A DNA stretch of 64,000 nt from Membranipora membranacea. Its lineage: Eukaryota; Bryozoa; Gymnolaemata; Cheilostomatida; Membraniporidae. The notes beneath the pieces were generated by a model, which saw only the letters and a list, made by a program, of their open reading frames with translations, did not search any database and was not told the DNA's origin. Location of the stretch: the NCBI GenBank assembly GCA_914767715.1, contig OU612070.1:6777501-6841500 (forward strand). Direction: 5' to 3'. The translations under genes and the position numbers were made by a program. Numbering within the stretch: position 1 is the stretch's first letter; each line of letters begins with the position of its first letter. This document shows, piece by piece, positions 23,014 through 32,993 of this stretch.

Positions 23014-26000
23014 ATGCTGAGAGATTTGTTGATGATTTTTATCTGTTATAAGTTAACGTCTGGTGGTGAGGTGGTGGAACTTTGGAGCAGAGATACTGTG
23101 CCACCAGGTATGATGGAACTATTCAATTTGAATCAATGAGCTTAGAACTTCTTTCTTTAAATTTCTTGACATAATTTTCATTCAACAGCAATGTTTTTCA
23201 ACGTTAGCCATCAAGAAAAACAGGAAAACCTTTGATTAAAGAGAAAAAAGGCAATTAGAAAAAAGGCAATAAGAAAAAAGGCGCTTGAATAATCATTTAC
23301 AAAGCAATTGAGTTGCAATCCCCTCATCTTAGTACTGATCTGTATGTTTACTTGCTGGCTTAGATAGACTATAAAGTGTAAGTGTAATGTTAGGACAAAA
23401 TGATTAAGTCAAAGTTTATTTACTTGTTGATGCCAATAATATAACAGGAATGTGATGTAGTATGACTAGAGGTACTAATATACTTGTAAGAGGAAAATTG
23501 ATATAACACAGTCAGTATGAATTTAAACTCGATTGATAATTACAATAATTACAAAACATGTTTACAACTGAATCAACAAAGTTCAGAGATATATCAGAAA
23601 ACCACCTATTACCCATGATAAGTATTAAATGCAAGCTTCTGCTAGGCTTTTTGTGATTTGTCTGATGTGAAGTGATGTCCATAAAACATTTTCGGAGAAA
23701 AATTGCATGTCTCATATGTTTGTTTTTGTTTGGCTACTATGTCTTTGAATTAACTTGAATAAATGCTGACTAGATAAAGCTGTGCACCTGCCATCTCGAG
23801 AAGCTTGATCCCACGCCTCCCGTATCTATTTATGAGATCATAATTAGCAATTTTGTTATGATATGTTATGATATTCAGCATTTACCCACAACCATCAAAT
23901 CAAGCTAGAGAAAGAAAATCTCTCTGAAATCCTTACTACTTGAGGAACTTAGCAATAATCATTACTTACACATGGAAAACATAAATAACAACAAATTTTC
24001 TTTTTTTTGTTTACAGCATAGCTTTATCATAATAAAATTTTACTCATGGCATCATCCATCCATTACAGTTACCATACTACAAAGCAGGTTATGGATATTT
24101 TGGGGAATTTCAAAATACTAAAAATCTTCAAGCGGCCTTCCATAACTACTGGATTACCAAGCATGTGGTAAAGCATACACCTTTATTCACCACATTCACA
24201 GGATGTTCTATTTATTTTTATTTCAGATCAAAAAGACTGTAAATTACCAAGCGCCAGTCCACCAGGTGGAAATCCCTGGTTTTGTACAAAAACGCGTTCT
24301 ATGGGCGGCAAACTATGTAAGTCAAGATTTCAAGTCAAGTCTGTAGAGGATAAAGGTCATTCCAACAAAGAAAATTCCCGTTTTAATGATGATGTTATTA
24401 TGGTAAAAGTGCAAGTTCATCCCACCCCATTTCAATGCAACATTCGCTAAATTTAACTAAGATCATAAAATGATCAGCCCCATTTTTTCGTCATCTCTCC
24501 ACCCTCCACACAAGGAGCGAGGCATGGTAATTTATGTATACACATATGTATGTGTATGTGTGTGTTTGTATTTATACATATATGTATATATGGCAGTATT
24601 GTTACATTGTGTTGTCACAAACCTCTAAGATTGAGTCCTGCTAGTGAGTAACATGATAGAATAAACAAGTCAAAGAATCAAACAAGGAGGATAAGTAAGT
24701 TATACACCCAACTATGCCTTATACCCCCTCCTTCTGTCCACAGCTGCCAGATCACGCTATTCATCTGGTAATGTGTGCAGAGGCCGATGTAAGAGAGGTT
24801 ATGTATTTGAGTCAGGCAATTTGCTGATCACCTGTAAGGCGGCAGGCAATGCCAGACATTCCAAGAGCTTTCTAAGGATGGGTATATCATCACAGAATGT
24901 GATGTGGGATAAACCTCCACTAAAATGTAAAGAGAAGGGCGGTAAGTGGTGACCATATGATAAGAGACAGAATGTTATTCTATTATATAACTCTATGGTG
25001 CATGCACTCATACCTGCTGGCGTCTATAGATATAACAAATAATTGTTACGATTCTGACTGCCTCCTACCTTCATATGTTGCAATTACCTATCACGATATA
25101 TAGACTGTGTTAAATTTGTTTTGAACTCATTCGGGGAAGTCTTCTGGTTAATGTTTTAAGGCTATGCCGTAAATGTATATTTAGTTTCGGTAGTTGTACC
25201 GTTTTTATTCGTGCCATAGACTTAATATTAATTGTTATTTTTTCTATGATTAGTACTAAATCTTCTTAATTGCTCTTACTCCAGCTGTTAGTTACTGCGC
25301 AAGAAAGCTATTGGAGAACCTGAACAAAGTAGGAACCTCAGAAGAAAGACGAGCTTGGGTCCTCAAACCTTACCCTGAATGTAGCAAAGAGCAAATTAGA
25401 CAAGGGACCAAATGTTCTCTATCTGTAAGTGATATTTGGTAATATTCTGTCCTGTCTTATGATGGGGAGGGTAGTGGTATGCTTCCTGTGATTGTGGAAA
25501 ATGTCTGATTATTACTGATCTTTGTTGGTTAAAGGATTAGTGTATTCCGTCAGTATAGTTGACGATGTTATTGTTATCACGGGAGTTATTGAGTTTGAGA
25601 TATAAGTTATTGGTGGATTTGTTAATTGGTTGAAATCAACCTGAGTGTAGTGGTTTTTGGGTAAAGAATGCGGTGGGTGGAGGGTTGGGGAGGGTAGATG
25701 GATAAGGGTGGTGATATCAATTTAATTCATTATATTCGCTGCAGTTATTTCTTTTTGTGAGTCATTTGTTGGCATCATCATCAGGCTGCCAAGTTCAACA
25801 TTTATTTATCTGATCGAAGAGGTTATTCTAATGAGACACTAAATCACTGCTGGGGGGATTGAAACAAAAGACAACTCCGACTTTTTTGTGCTTTAAAATG
25901 TTGTAGTGTAACAATGCGACGAAAGCCAGCTTTCAGCCAATGGGAGGAAAGACACCATCTGTGACCTGTTCATCTAGTGGTAAATGGTCAGGTGATATGA

Positions 26001-29000
26001 GGACATTCCGGTGTCTGAGGATGATAATCACAACAACAACCAGTTAGTTAAGCGGTGCTCATATTTTTTATATTGCTTCTTACCGGTGTCTAAGCATGTT
26101 CATGTCAGGAATAAAAGAAAATGAAAAAATGTATCGATTAAAAATAAAAAATTATTGTTGACTGTTGACTGTGGTTTAGTATTGGTTTAGCTGGTAAGGT
26201 TGGTTTTCCTTTTTATTGGTGGAAAGGAGAAGTCCATTTAACTAAACTTTGCTGAGACTAACCCCAAATAGTGCTCTGATTGGTGGCTGGAGTAGCCTTA
26301 TCTCAAAGGCCCAACAAAAATATGCCTTTGAGATACAGCTAGACTGGAGGTAAGAAGCCAATGACCCACCATTGGGAGCCAACTCGTTGGATTACTCCAA
26401 ATGAAGGCAAAAAAACTTAAAATCAAATATCAACTATCATACTTAGTACTATAACAGTAGCAACAACTAGATTGTTTGAAGCAACATTTTGCATTACTTA
26501 TTTCTAACAATGAGCCTCGTTTGTTTTAGCAAAGGCACCCACAACGTCTAGGCCAAAATGGTTCTTTGATTTAATCGGAGAAAAAAAAGGTTGTGAACGT
26601 TCTAATAAAAATTCCAAGTTCTGCAAAGATAAGCTGACAACAACACAGACGACAACACCGAAAACTACACCAACAACAATACCCACAACAACACCAACAA
26701 CAATACCACCGACCACAACACCGACAACAACTTCGACAACAACAACAACACCAGTAAGTTGTATTGTGATATAAAGATTTACTCTCATCATACTTGAGAT
26801 CGTCATAGAGATTCTCAAGATTAACTCCATTTAAATATAGCGCAGGTGGACACCCTCTAAAACACTCCTAACATATTGGCTGGAGTTTAGTTAAGTTTTT
26901 TTAGGACCCCCCCCCCCCTGTTTATGACGCGAGTTGCCCGGAGTCCTTGTACTGAGAGTGTGATACATCCTAGTAAACTAGTATGCATCTTAGAGGTGAG
27001 GCCATGGTGGACCTCCTAATCGTGAGGGTGCAGCAAGCTGCCAGAAACTGAAACAGGCACTAATCAGCCATTGGCCGTGACACTTTGATCTTAGCCAATA
27101 GGCCGAGAAGCTTTTTTAGGACTCTTATTGTTGGCCATTTTTCACTAGCAGAAAATTTCGATACATGTTTTCTAACCATAAAGTTCACTTTTTCAAGCTT
27201 GTGTGTAATGGCAAAATTTTCCTTCTTGGAACACCTTATATAACTTATAGTTTTGGCTTGATTCAGAAACCCCACACTGTACCTCCACCAGATCATCTTA
27301 CAGATACAGAGGAAACTGAACAGAAGGTCGCAGCTGAGGAGTTAGTCAATGAGTTGGAGAATCCTGGTAAGGTCGCGACAACAGGTGGAGAAAACTCATC
27401 ACCGTTTTTTATGCTTGCCCTTTGCGATGCATTTCAGTTGCCCACATCGAAATGTTACCTAATTATGTTGTTAGTATATATCCGGTAGTTCACGACTTAA
27501 CTTTGTTTTCAGAGTCAAGTGAGGATATGACTGCTCACTCAAAGAATGTGGTGATAGAGGATAGTCATAAGGTTGTCGAGCCTGTTGTGGAGCACAAGCC
27601 TGCCCCAAATCTCATAGAACCCATATCAGGTACACAGTATAAAAATATATGGGTAATCCCAGGAGTTATCTACCTGTTGGCATTTTAATTACATAAAAAC
27701 AGTCTTGTATTGTTACTGGTCATCATCAAACCTACAAATTCAAGTGATGTTGTATTGATGTTTGAACATGGAGAAAGAAAAATGTCATGATCATAGTCTA
27801 TTAGATGTATTCACACACTTTTATTTTAAGATCAAACCTGTGTAGAACTGCAAAAGGTGCCAAATCATTTTTTCAATATTTTTATGAAGTATTTTAAATT
27901 ACCTCTGCTCTTTTTTTCTATGCCACATTTTTGTTAGTAGTTTCTACATAGTTTTAACATTGTGCGCATTCGTTTGATACTGAATGCTTCAATAAACTAA
28001 ACCACAGCTGCCCACCTCTTTAAGTTGTATTGTTCAATTTAACTGCCACAGCAAATGATCAAGCTCCAGATAGGTACACAACTTAATTTCTCAGTTTCGA
28101 TCTGGCAGGATGATTTATTCTCTTTTTATTTACGATGTGAATAGATGAGACTAAGGAAGGAGTAGAGGAGGTGTTTGAAGGTATAGAAACATTTATAGTT
28201 TCCCTACCGACTCTATACTGGATCCTTATATGGAGCGGAGTGGCTTTAGTCATCGGATCAGTGGTTATCGCTTTGTGCTGCATAAAATATCGCAAAAACA
28301 GGAAATACACAATGTAGGTGTGCTTAACATTCTTATTTTCAGACATATTGAATCAAGATTTCATTGTCAATTCTTGAATTATTCGCAGAGAAGGCTGATC
28401 AGAATAACGATAAATTCTCATTAGGTGCTGCCATTCCTTTCCAAGAAAACGGCCATGGAATAACAAATTTCAAAAGAAGTGACACTGCTATCAAAATTGA
28501 CGACCCATATTCAAACTAGACATCAAAGATTTGAAATAGCCAACAAATATTTGAATAACCAATAAAGGTTAGAAGCTGATAACAATTTATTGTTATAGAC
28601 AACACAAATTCGGCTAGAACACAAACAAAGATTCAAATTAGACAACATAGTTTTACACTTTAAGGGTGAACACAGAAGGTGAACAGCTGATTCCTGCTGG
28701 ATCCATACAGAATCTCAGCTATAATAACAACAGAGCTCCACACAATGGTAACCGAAATCAGAACAACCACAACCAAACCAGCAGAGCATCTAGGAACGCC
28801 AGATTGATACCGCTGGAGAAAGTCAAGCTAATGAAGGTAATTCTTTAAAAAATTTCTCTCAAAAAGTGTTTGATGACTGTCAGTTCATGTAATGATGGAG
28901 TTTGTTGAGGTTGTGAGGCCAAGAGAAGGTTGTGAGGCCTAGAGAAGGTTGTGTGGGGTCATCTTAACAACCTAAACCTAACCTGAACCCAACCCGACCT

Positions 29001-29857
29001 ATATAGAGGCCATCAGAATATTTGTAGAATTTTTTGAATACGGTGAATTGACGAAGAGAAAGCCTTGGTGAAACATTAGCGTGCGAAATTTTATTCAACA
29101 ACAAACACTGTTAAAGTATTGTTACACATTTTAGAAAGATTTATTAGGATGAAAGATTTTTCATCACCATTATTGGTATTTACACACTATGGTATAATTT
29201 AGGTACAGAACAATGGTTTTAACGGAGGAAAGAGACAAGAAGAAACTTTCTATATGACAGCCGAAGACAAAACACGCTTAAGTCCTCTTGACAATAACTT
29301 TACAAGACTGAAGGGTGAGCCAAACAATTTGAATCTCGTTTATTTTAAACTAACATCTAAACCTCTCATTGCAACATTGACATGGACATTGCAAAGTATA
29401 ATATCATCATGGACAGGTAGAGTGTTTTTCCAGGGCATTTGAGATAATGGAATGCCAAGAATTTTCTCTTGGGTACACATTAACATGTTACATGAATGTT
29501 GAGGGAAAGTGGTACTAAGTTTCAAAGGATTGTGGCTAACCCGGAATTCTGAAATCCAATAAAGTGGTGATTAATTTTCTTTCAGGATCACAACAAAAAA
29601 GAGATGCTAAGCTAGAATATCACCACTACAAGGACCATAATCCGTGCTGTGATTACAGTCGATCACATGATCGCCATAATCACATGGCTTGCTGCACAAA
29701 GTCACATGATCATAGTTCAAACTCACGGCATCCTCATTCTCACACGCCTGAGAGGAGATCAAGATCTCTGGGAAATAGACACAACAATGTCAGGACTGCT
29801 AATTTCAGACTTCCTACTGCTGACAGCAGTTTGACTAGCACTTATATTGACCACTAG
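23014..29857 (+). CDS. Single-pass receptor-like protein: two six-cysteine sushi-like domains, Thr/Pro stalk, TM helix, His-rich tail
   Basis: Twelve exons join in frame at GT..AG sites to 607 codons: 23014-23107, 24227-24316, 24744-24941, 25285-25424, 25907-26042, 26530-26753, 27267-27366, 27513-27629, 28145-28313, 28665-28836, 29203-29314, 29586-29857. Residues 1-17 look like a signal peptide (MLRDLLMIFICYKLTSG). Residues 36-123 and 132-210 are sushi/CCP-like: each has six cysteines, a GxxCxxxC pair (73/77; 171/175), a TC (92; 195), a Trp (116; 201) and a closing Cys. A Thr/Pro stalk (256-294, likely O-glycosylated) and an acidic linker precede a TM helix at about 390-412. Basic residues KYRKNRK then lead a cytoplasmic tail of about 190 residues ending in a His/Arg-rich, Cys-pair-containing segment. 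By architecture it is a surface receptor or adhesion protein; I recognise no named orthologue. Transcript evidence could change the first exon. Confidence 0.82.
23235..23285. repeat. Three tandem copies of a gaaaaaaggcaa-type unit
   Basis: aaaaaaggcaattag, aaaaaaggcaataag and aaaaaaggcgcttg follow one another within intron 1 of the sushi-receptor gene. A simple slippage array. Confidence 0.75.
24539..24597. repeat. TG/TA microsatellite
   Basis: Alternating purine-pyrimidine tract (tatgtgtatgtgtgtg and tacatatatgtatatat) in intron 2 of the sushi-receptor gene. Confidence 0.85.
24744..24941 (+). CDS. Exon 3 of the sushi-receptor gene: core of sushi-like domain 1
   Basis: Encodes residues 62-127, from an Ala-Arg-Ser-Arg stretch through RCKRGYVFESG and the TCKAAG turn to WDKPPLKCKEKG. 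The GY-x(4)-G, TC, Trp and P-x-x-C spacing is the classic sushi signature. Acceptor cag at 24741-24743 and donor gtaagt at 24942. A longer insertion than usual (about 23 residues) lies between the fifth cysteine and the Trp. Confidence 0.82.
28145..28313 (+). CDS. Exon 9 of the sushi-receptor gene: transmembrane helix
   Basis: Encodes residues 367-422. A charged run (ETKEGVEEVFEG) leads into the hydrophobic helix LYWILIWSGVALVIGSVVIA with CC at its inner face, then KYRKNRKYT. Basic residues on the C-terminal side fit a type I orientation. It is reached directly from exon 8 in phase 1. The donor gtaggt (28314) overlaps an in-frame TAG, so intron retention would give a protein with only a very short tail. 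Confidence 0.82.
28901..28960. repeat. Short tandem repeat (aggttgtgaggcc units)
   Basis: Three units of about 23 bp containing gaaggttgtgaggc lie in intron 10 of the sushi-receptor gene. Confidence 0.7.
29586..29857 (+). CDS. Last exon of the sushi-receptor gene: His/Arg-rich cytoplasmic tail
   Basis: Encodes the C-terminal about 90 residues, beginning in phase 1 after acceptor ttcag. It is unusually rich in His, Arg, Ser and Asn, with two CC pairs (NPCCDYSRSHDRHNH and MACCTKSHDHSS), and ends STYIDH before TAG. The composition suggests possible metal binding, but no known zinc-finger spacing is visible. Confidence 0.8.
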
Positions 29858-30557
29858 ATATTACTCTAACGTTTATTGGTCTTAATCAAGACCTCAACAA
29901 TGGAAAAAAATCATTGTTTTCTTATGAGCATCATGGATTGTAAAATACATTTATCAGATGTAAAACTCACAGAAGACCACAAAGACATATCTAATGTGGA
30001 CATGATTACAAGCATTTTTGTGTGTCTAGAGTCTTGGGTATGTAAGTACCCCACAATTCCCTAGTGCCAAGCTGCTTTTTAGCATGTCAAAGGAGTTATG
30101 TTATACTGCCTTAAAAGAGGACAACTCCTCTACTTTGCAATACAAGGATCATGTGACCTATCATAGAGGGGAACCCACATTTAGAGGCTTATATAAAGCG
30201 GGCGTACACACTAGATTTCTCAGTAGTATTCTTAAAGTTTTTGTAATTCTCAGGCACTCTCACTTCCATCCACACTGTAAAATAAGTTGCATTGTGTGCT
30301 AAATGCCATTTGAACTGTAATGTATCATTGAACTTAATGCTTGCTGCTCACTTTTTCACAGGGCCAAGGATCTCTTTTTAATTATCTCAATAGACATATA
30401 TAACCTTCAATTCCACACATAACTTTGCAGGTAAGACATAAATACCCTAATGTAATGTAATCAGAGAGTACTACCAAGGTACTACCAACCTTGGTACTAC
30501 TGTACTACTTCTACTACTAACTGGGAGTCCCTGCTGAGTTTACAAAGCCTTACATAC

Positions 30558-30622
30558 ATGCCTTTACTTTGCCAAAGTCCAGTATCAACCACCCATACTG
30601 AACCTTGGCAAAGTAAAGGCAT
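30558..30622. repeat. Inverted repeat with 17-bp perfect arms
   Basis: atgcctttactttgcca (30558-30574) and its exact reverse complement (30606-30622) enclose a 31-bp loop that itself holds agtat/atact. A small fold-back sequence of unknown role. Confidence 0.85.
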
Positions 30623-31146
30623 TTTAGTCCCACAATGGCCCATGAATCAGTGTTAAGAAAAGGATAGCTAGCTGTCAAAGAAGTATTGTAACTACTACCA
30701 TCCACACACACACACAGTCAGTCACTTGAGCAGTGTTACTCTCTACTACTACTACTGTAGCTAGTCATGTCACACAGGGTACTTCTTGCTTCAGTGCACT
30801 TTTACAAAATATGGGTTGTTTTCTACAGGAAACTTGGGCCTACTAGTAACACCCCTGCCCTAGTCCTAGCTAGTCCCCACAGCAAGGACAGTAAACCTAG
30901 TTCTTAGTCACTCTGCGGACTCCCAGTAGTAGTTAACTCTGACTGATGTGGTGTCATGGTCTTTCAAATTCTCTTCGGCTTTCTCCAAAGAACTGTCACA
31001 TACTCACCATTCATTACAGAAAAAGTCCAGTTCTATATGGGCAGTAGCCAGATTAATAAAAGAATAATAGTAGAGGGTTTATTGGTGTAGCCCATATTGC
31101 GTGCTTAGAATATTTTAGGTACTTAGCTCAATCCAACACTTGAGTT

Positions 31147-31282
31147 TTGTGAGACGTGTGGCAGGTGCTGTATGGGACATATCGTGTCCTATACCACTCA
31201 TGTGGCCCCCACAGCACAAACAACAATGCTTCGAGTTCTCTGAGAGATGTCCCATACAGCTGCCACATGTCTTACAACACCC
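31147..31282. repeat. Inverted repeat, about 33-bp imperfect arms
   Basis: Left arm containing ggcaggtgctgtatgggacat and right arm atgtcccatacagctgccaca are near complements about 65 bp apart. They account for the open frame at 31140-31337, which is therefore not a gene. Confidence 0.75.
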
Positions 31283-31555
31283 GTCGCAGCGACAGTTTCT
31301 CGTGACGATTCAGAACAGGATAAACTTTTTTACTTAGGAGTAACAGCGAAAACAGGTTATTCCTTGTCCTTACTTTGAGAATTACTCATAAGATTAGAAA
31401 ATCTAATTAATAGAATTTTGCATAAGTCTTACACTATATACATGTTATGAAGGCCATAAGGCCTCTACTCCTGAATGTACAAATCACTAAATTGCATCAT
31501 CGGTTGACAAAAACTTCTAATCATAATGTGGACGGCTGAACATGATCCTTTTTAA

Positions 31556-31660
31556 TACCATTATACTAGCCAGGGCACTGAGGCTGTCGGGGGTGGGTGG
31601 TGAGGTCCCCCCTCCCAACCCACCCACCCCGACAGCCGGCCCAGGCTACTATTATACCTC
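31556..31660. mobile_element. About 100-bp fold-back element, GC-rich stem
   Basis: Arms ggctgtcgggggtgggtgg and ccacccaccccgacagcc pair, and pairing continues outward to tattatactagcc and ggctactattata with small mismatches. Nearly the whole unit is a hairpin, like a miniature inverted-repeat element. No clear target duplication. Confidence 0.65.
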
Positions 31661-32993
31661 AGTATAAATTCAGCTGTACAGGTCATCTATGGAGGCAATA
31701 AAAGTCCATTACCCATAAACTCCCTTATCAAGATAAACTCATAAACATAGGGATGTCAAAAACTGTCCGTGTGGTTGTGATTAAAATAACTTAATTGGTT
31801 GGATCCTAAATTGCAAATCGTAGTAGCTTGACTAATCTCGGGCTCCTTTCATGTTTCTTTGTTAAGTTAAATTGATGAGAGCAATCCTTTCATTCAGCCA
31901 ACTGGTTGTTAACTTGTAGTTATAACACATTGTGTTGTCCTGTGGTTCTCTGCACCTTTCAACATGCCAATTGAGCTGTCCCAAAGGTAAAACGTCAGAA
32001 TCAAAATGTGGTTTTTTATGGTTTTTTAATATCCTAAACTTACGCATAGCAAGATTTAATGCTCGCAGAACTAAGCGACGAGTAAGACATTGGCCTATAT
32101 CTCATCCAAGGCAACATATAGCGACTTTTTTGTACCTAGACTAAGGATTACTCCTTGTCTAGGCCAAGTTAACGTACCAGTTATTGGCTTTTCCAAATTA
32201 AGATATTATCTGTGCCAAAAACTTACTCTATCGTGACCACTTTGGTCTTTGTAAGTCAAAAGATGTCATATGACAGTTACAGCAAAAACCAGTTTTGACA
32301 GGTTATGCCAATTAACCAAGTTATCCAAATTTTCTTTAAATAAGTAAAATTCCCCATGAACATGGCTATGTGACAGTAAACTTAAGGGGGTACTGGTGAA
32401 CTGAATGAAGGTTTTTGGGTTTTTTGTTATTGATTTAATTTGTTAAGCTGTATTAACACTGCATATTTTTCCACCTGATTTTCCCATAAGATTTAGCTTT
32501 TATGTAACATCTCATTGGAACCGACCGAAAATCTCCTTTTGGTCACAATATTCAGATTTTTGTTGCTCCCAATGATATATAAAGTATATGTTAATAGCAA
32601 AATCTGATGGGAAAAATTGACGGAAAAATCGCAAGTGTAAATTCAGATTTAGGTGACTAAGATTGACACTGTCCAGTTACTGTTCTCTCCTTATTGTTGG
32701 CTAATTGAGGAAGTATGTCCAGGAAGGTGATAAACTAGATAAGCATTTACATCACACAGTGCAGGCCAATCCCCTCAATTCATCAACTCATTGTCTTTCC
32801 CTTGCTTTATCTTAATCCACCTTTAACATATCAAATCAGTAGCCTTGACTATGACTAAACTGTCTGGATACTGATAGTGGTGTGAGTGGTTAGTTTTATT
32901 TTGCAGAAGAAAAAGCTGATTGACTTAATTTGGTGACATATTGCGATACTTGAACTCTCCATAGTCGCCATGTGAAGCTGTATCTAACAAACA

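Larger units (their letters stand above)
29858..32993. other. Intergenic region between the sushi-receptor gene and LYST
   Basis: No supportable gene. It carries several fold-back structures listed separately (30.56, 31.15 and 31.56 kb), plus an imperfect inverted repeat around 32467-32640 (tttttccacctgattttccc versus gatgggaaaaattgacgga). The 3' UTR of the upstream gene and the LYST promoter must lie here, but no defining motif is visible. Confidence 0.5.

Noticed and set aside
28052-28073. Possible 22-bp micro-exon (caaatgatcaagctccagatag) between exons 8 and 9 of the sushi-receptor gene
   Set aside because: It has an acceptor and a gtacac donor, but including it creates an in-frame stop at the next junction. 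Joining exon 8 directly to exon 9 keeps the frame.
31140-31337. Plus-strand 65-residue open frame
   Set aside because: Most of it is an inverted repeat; the peptide has no independent support.
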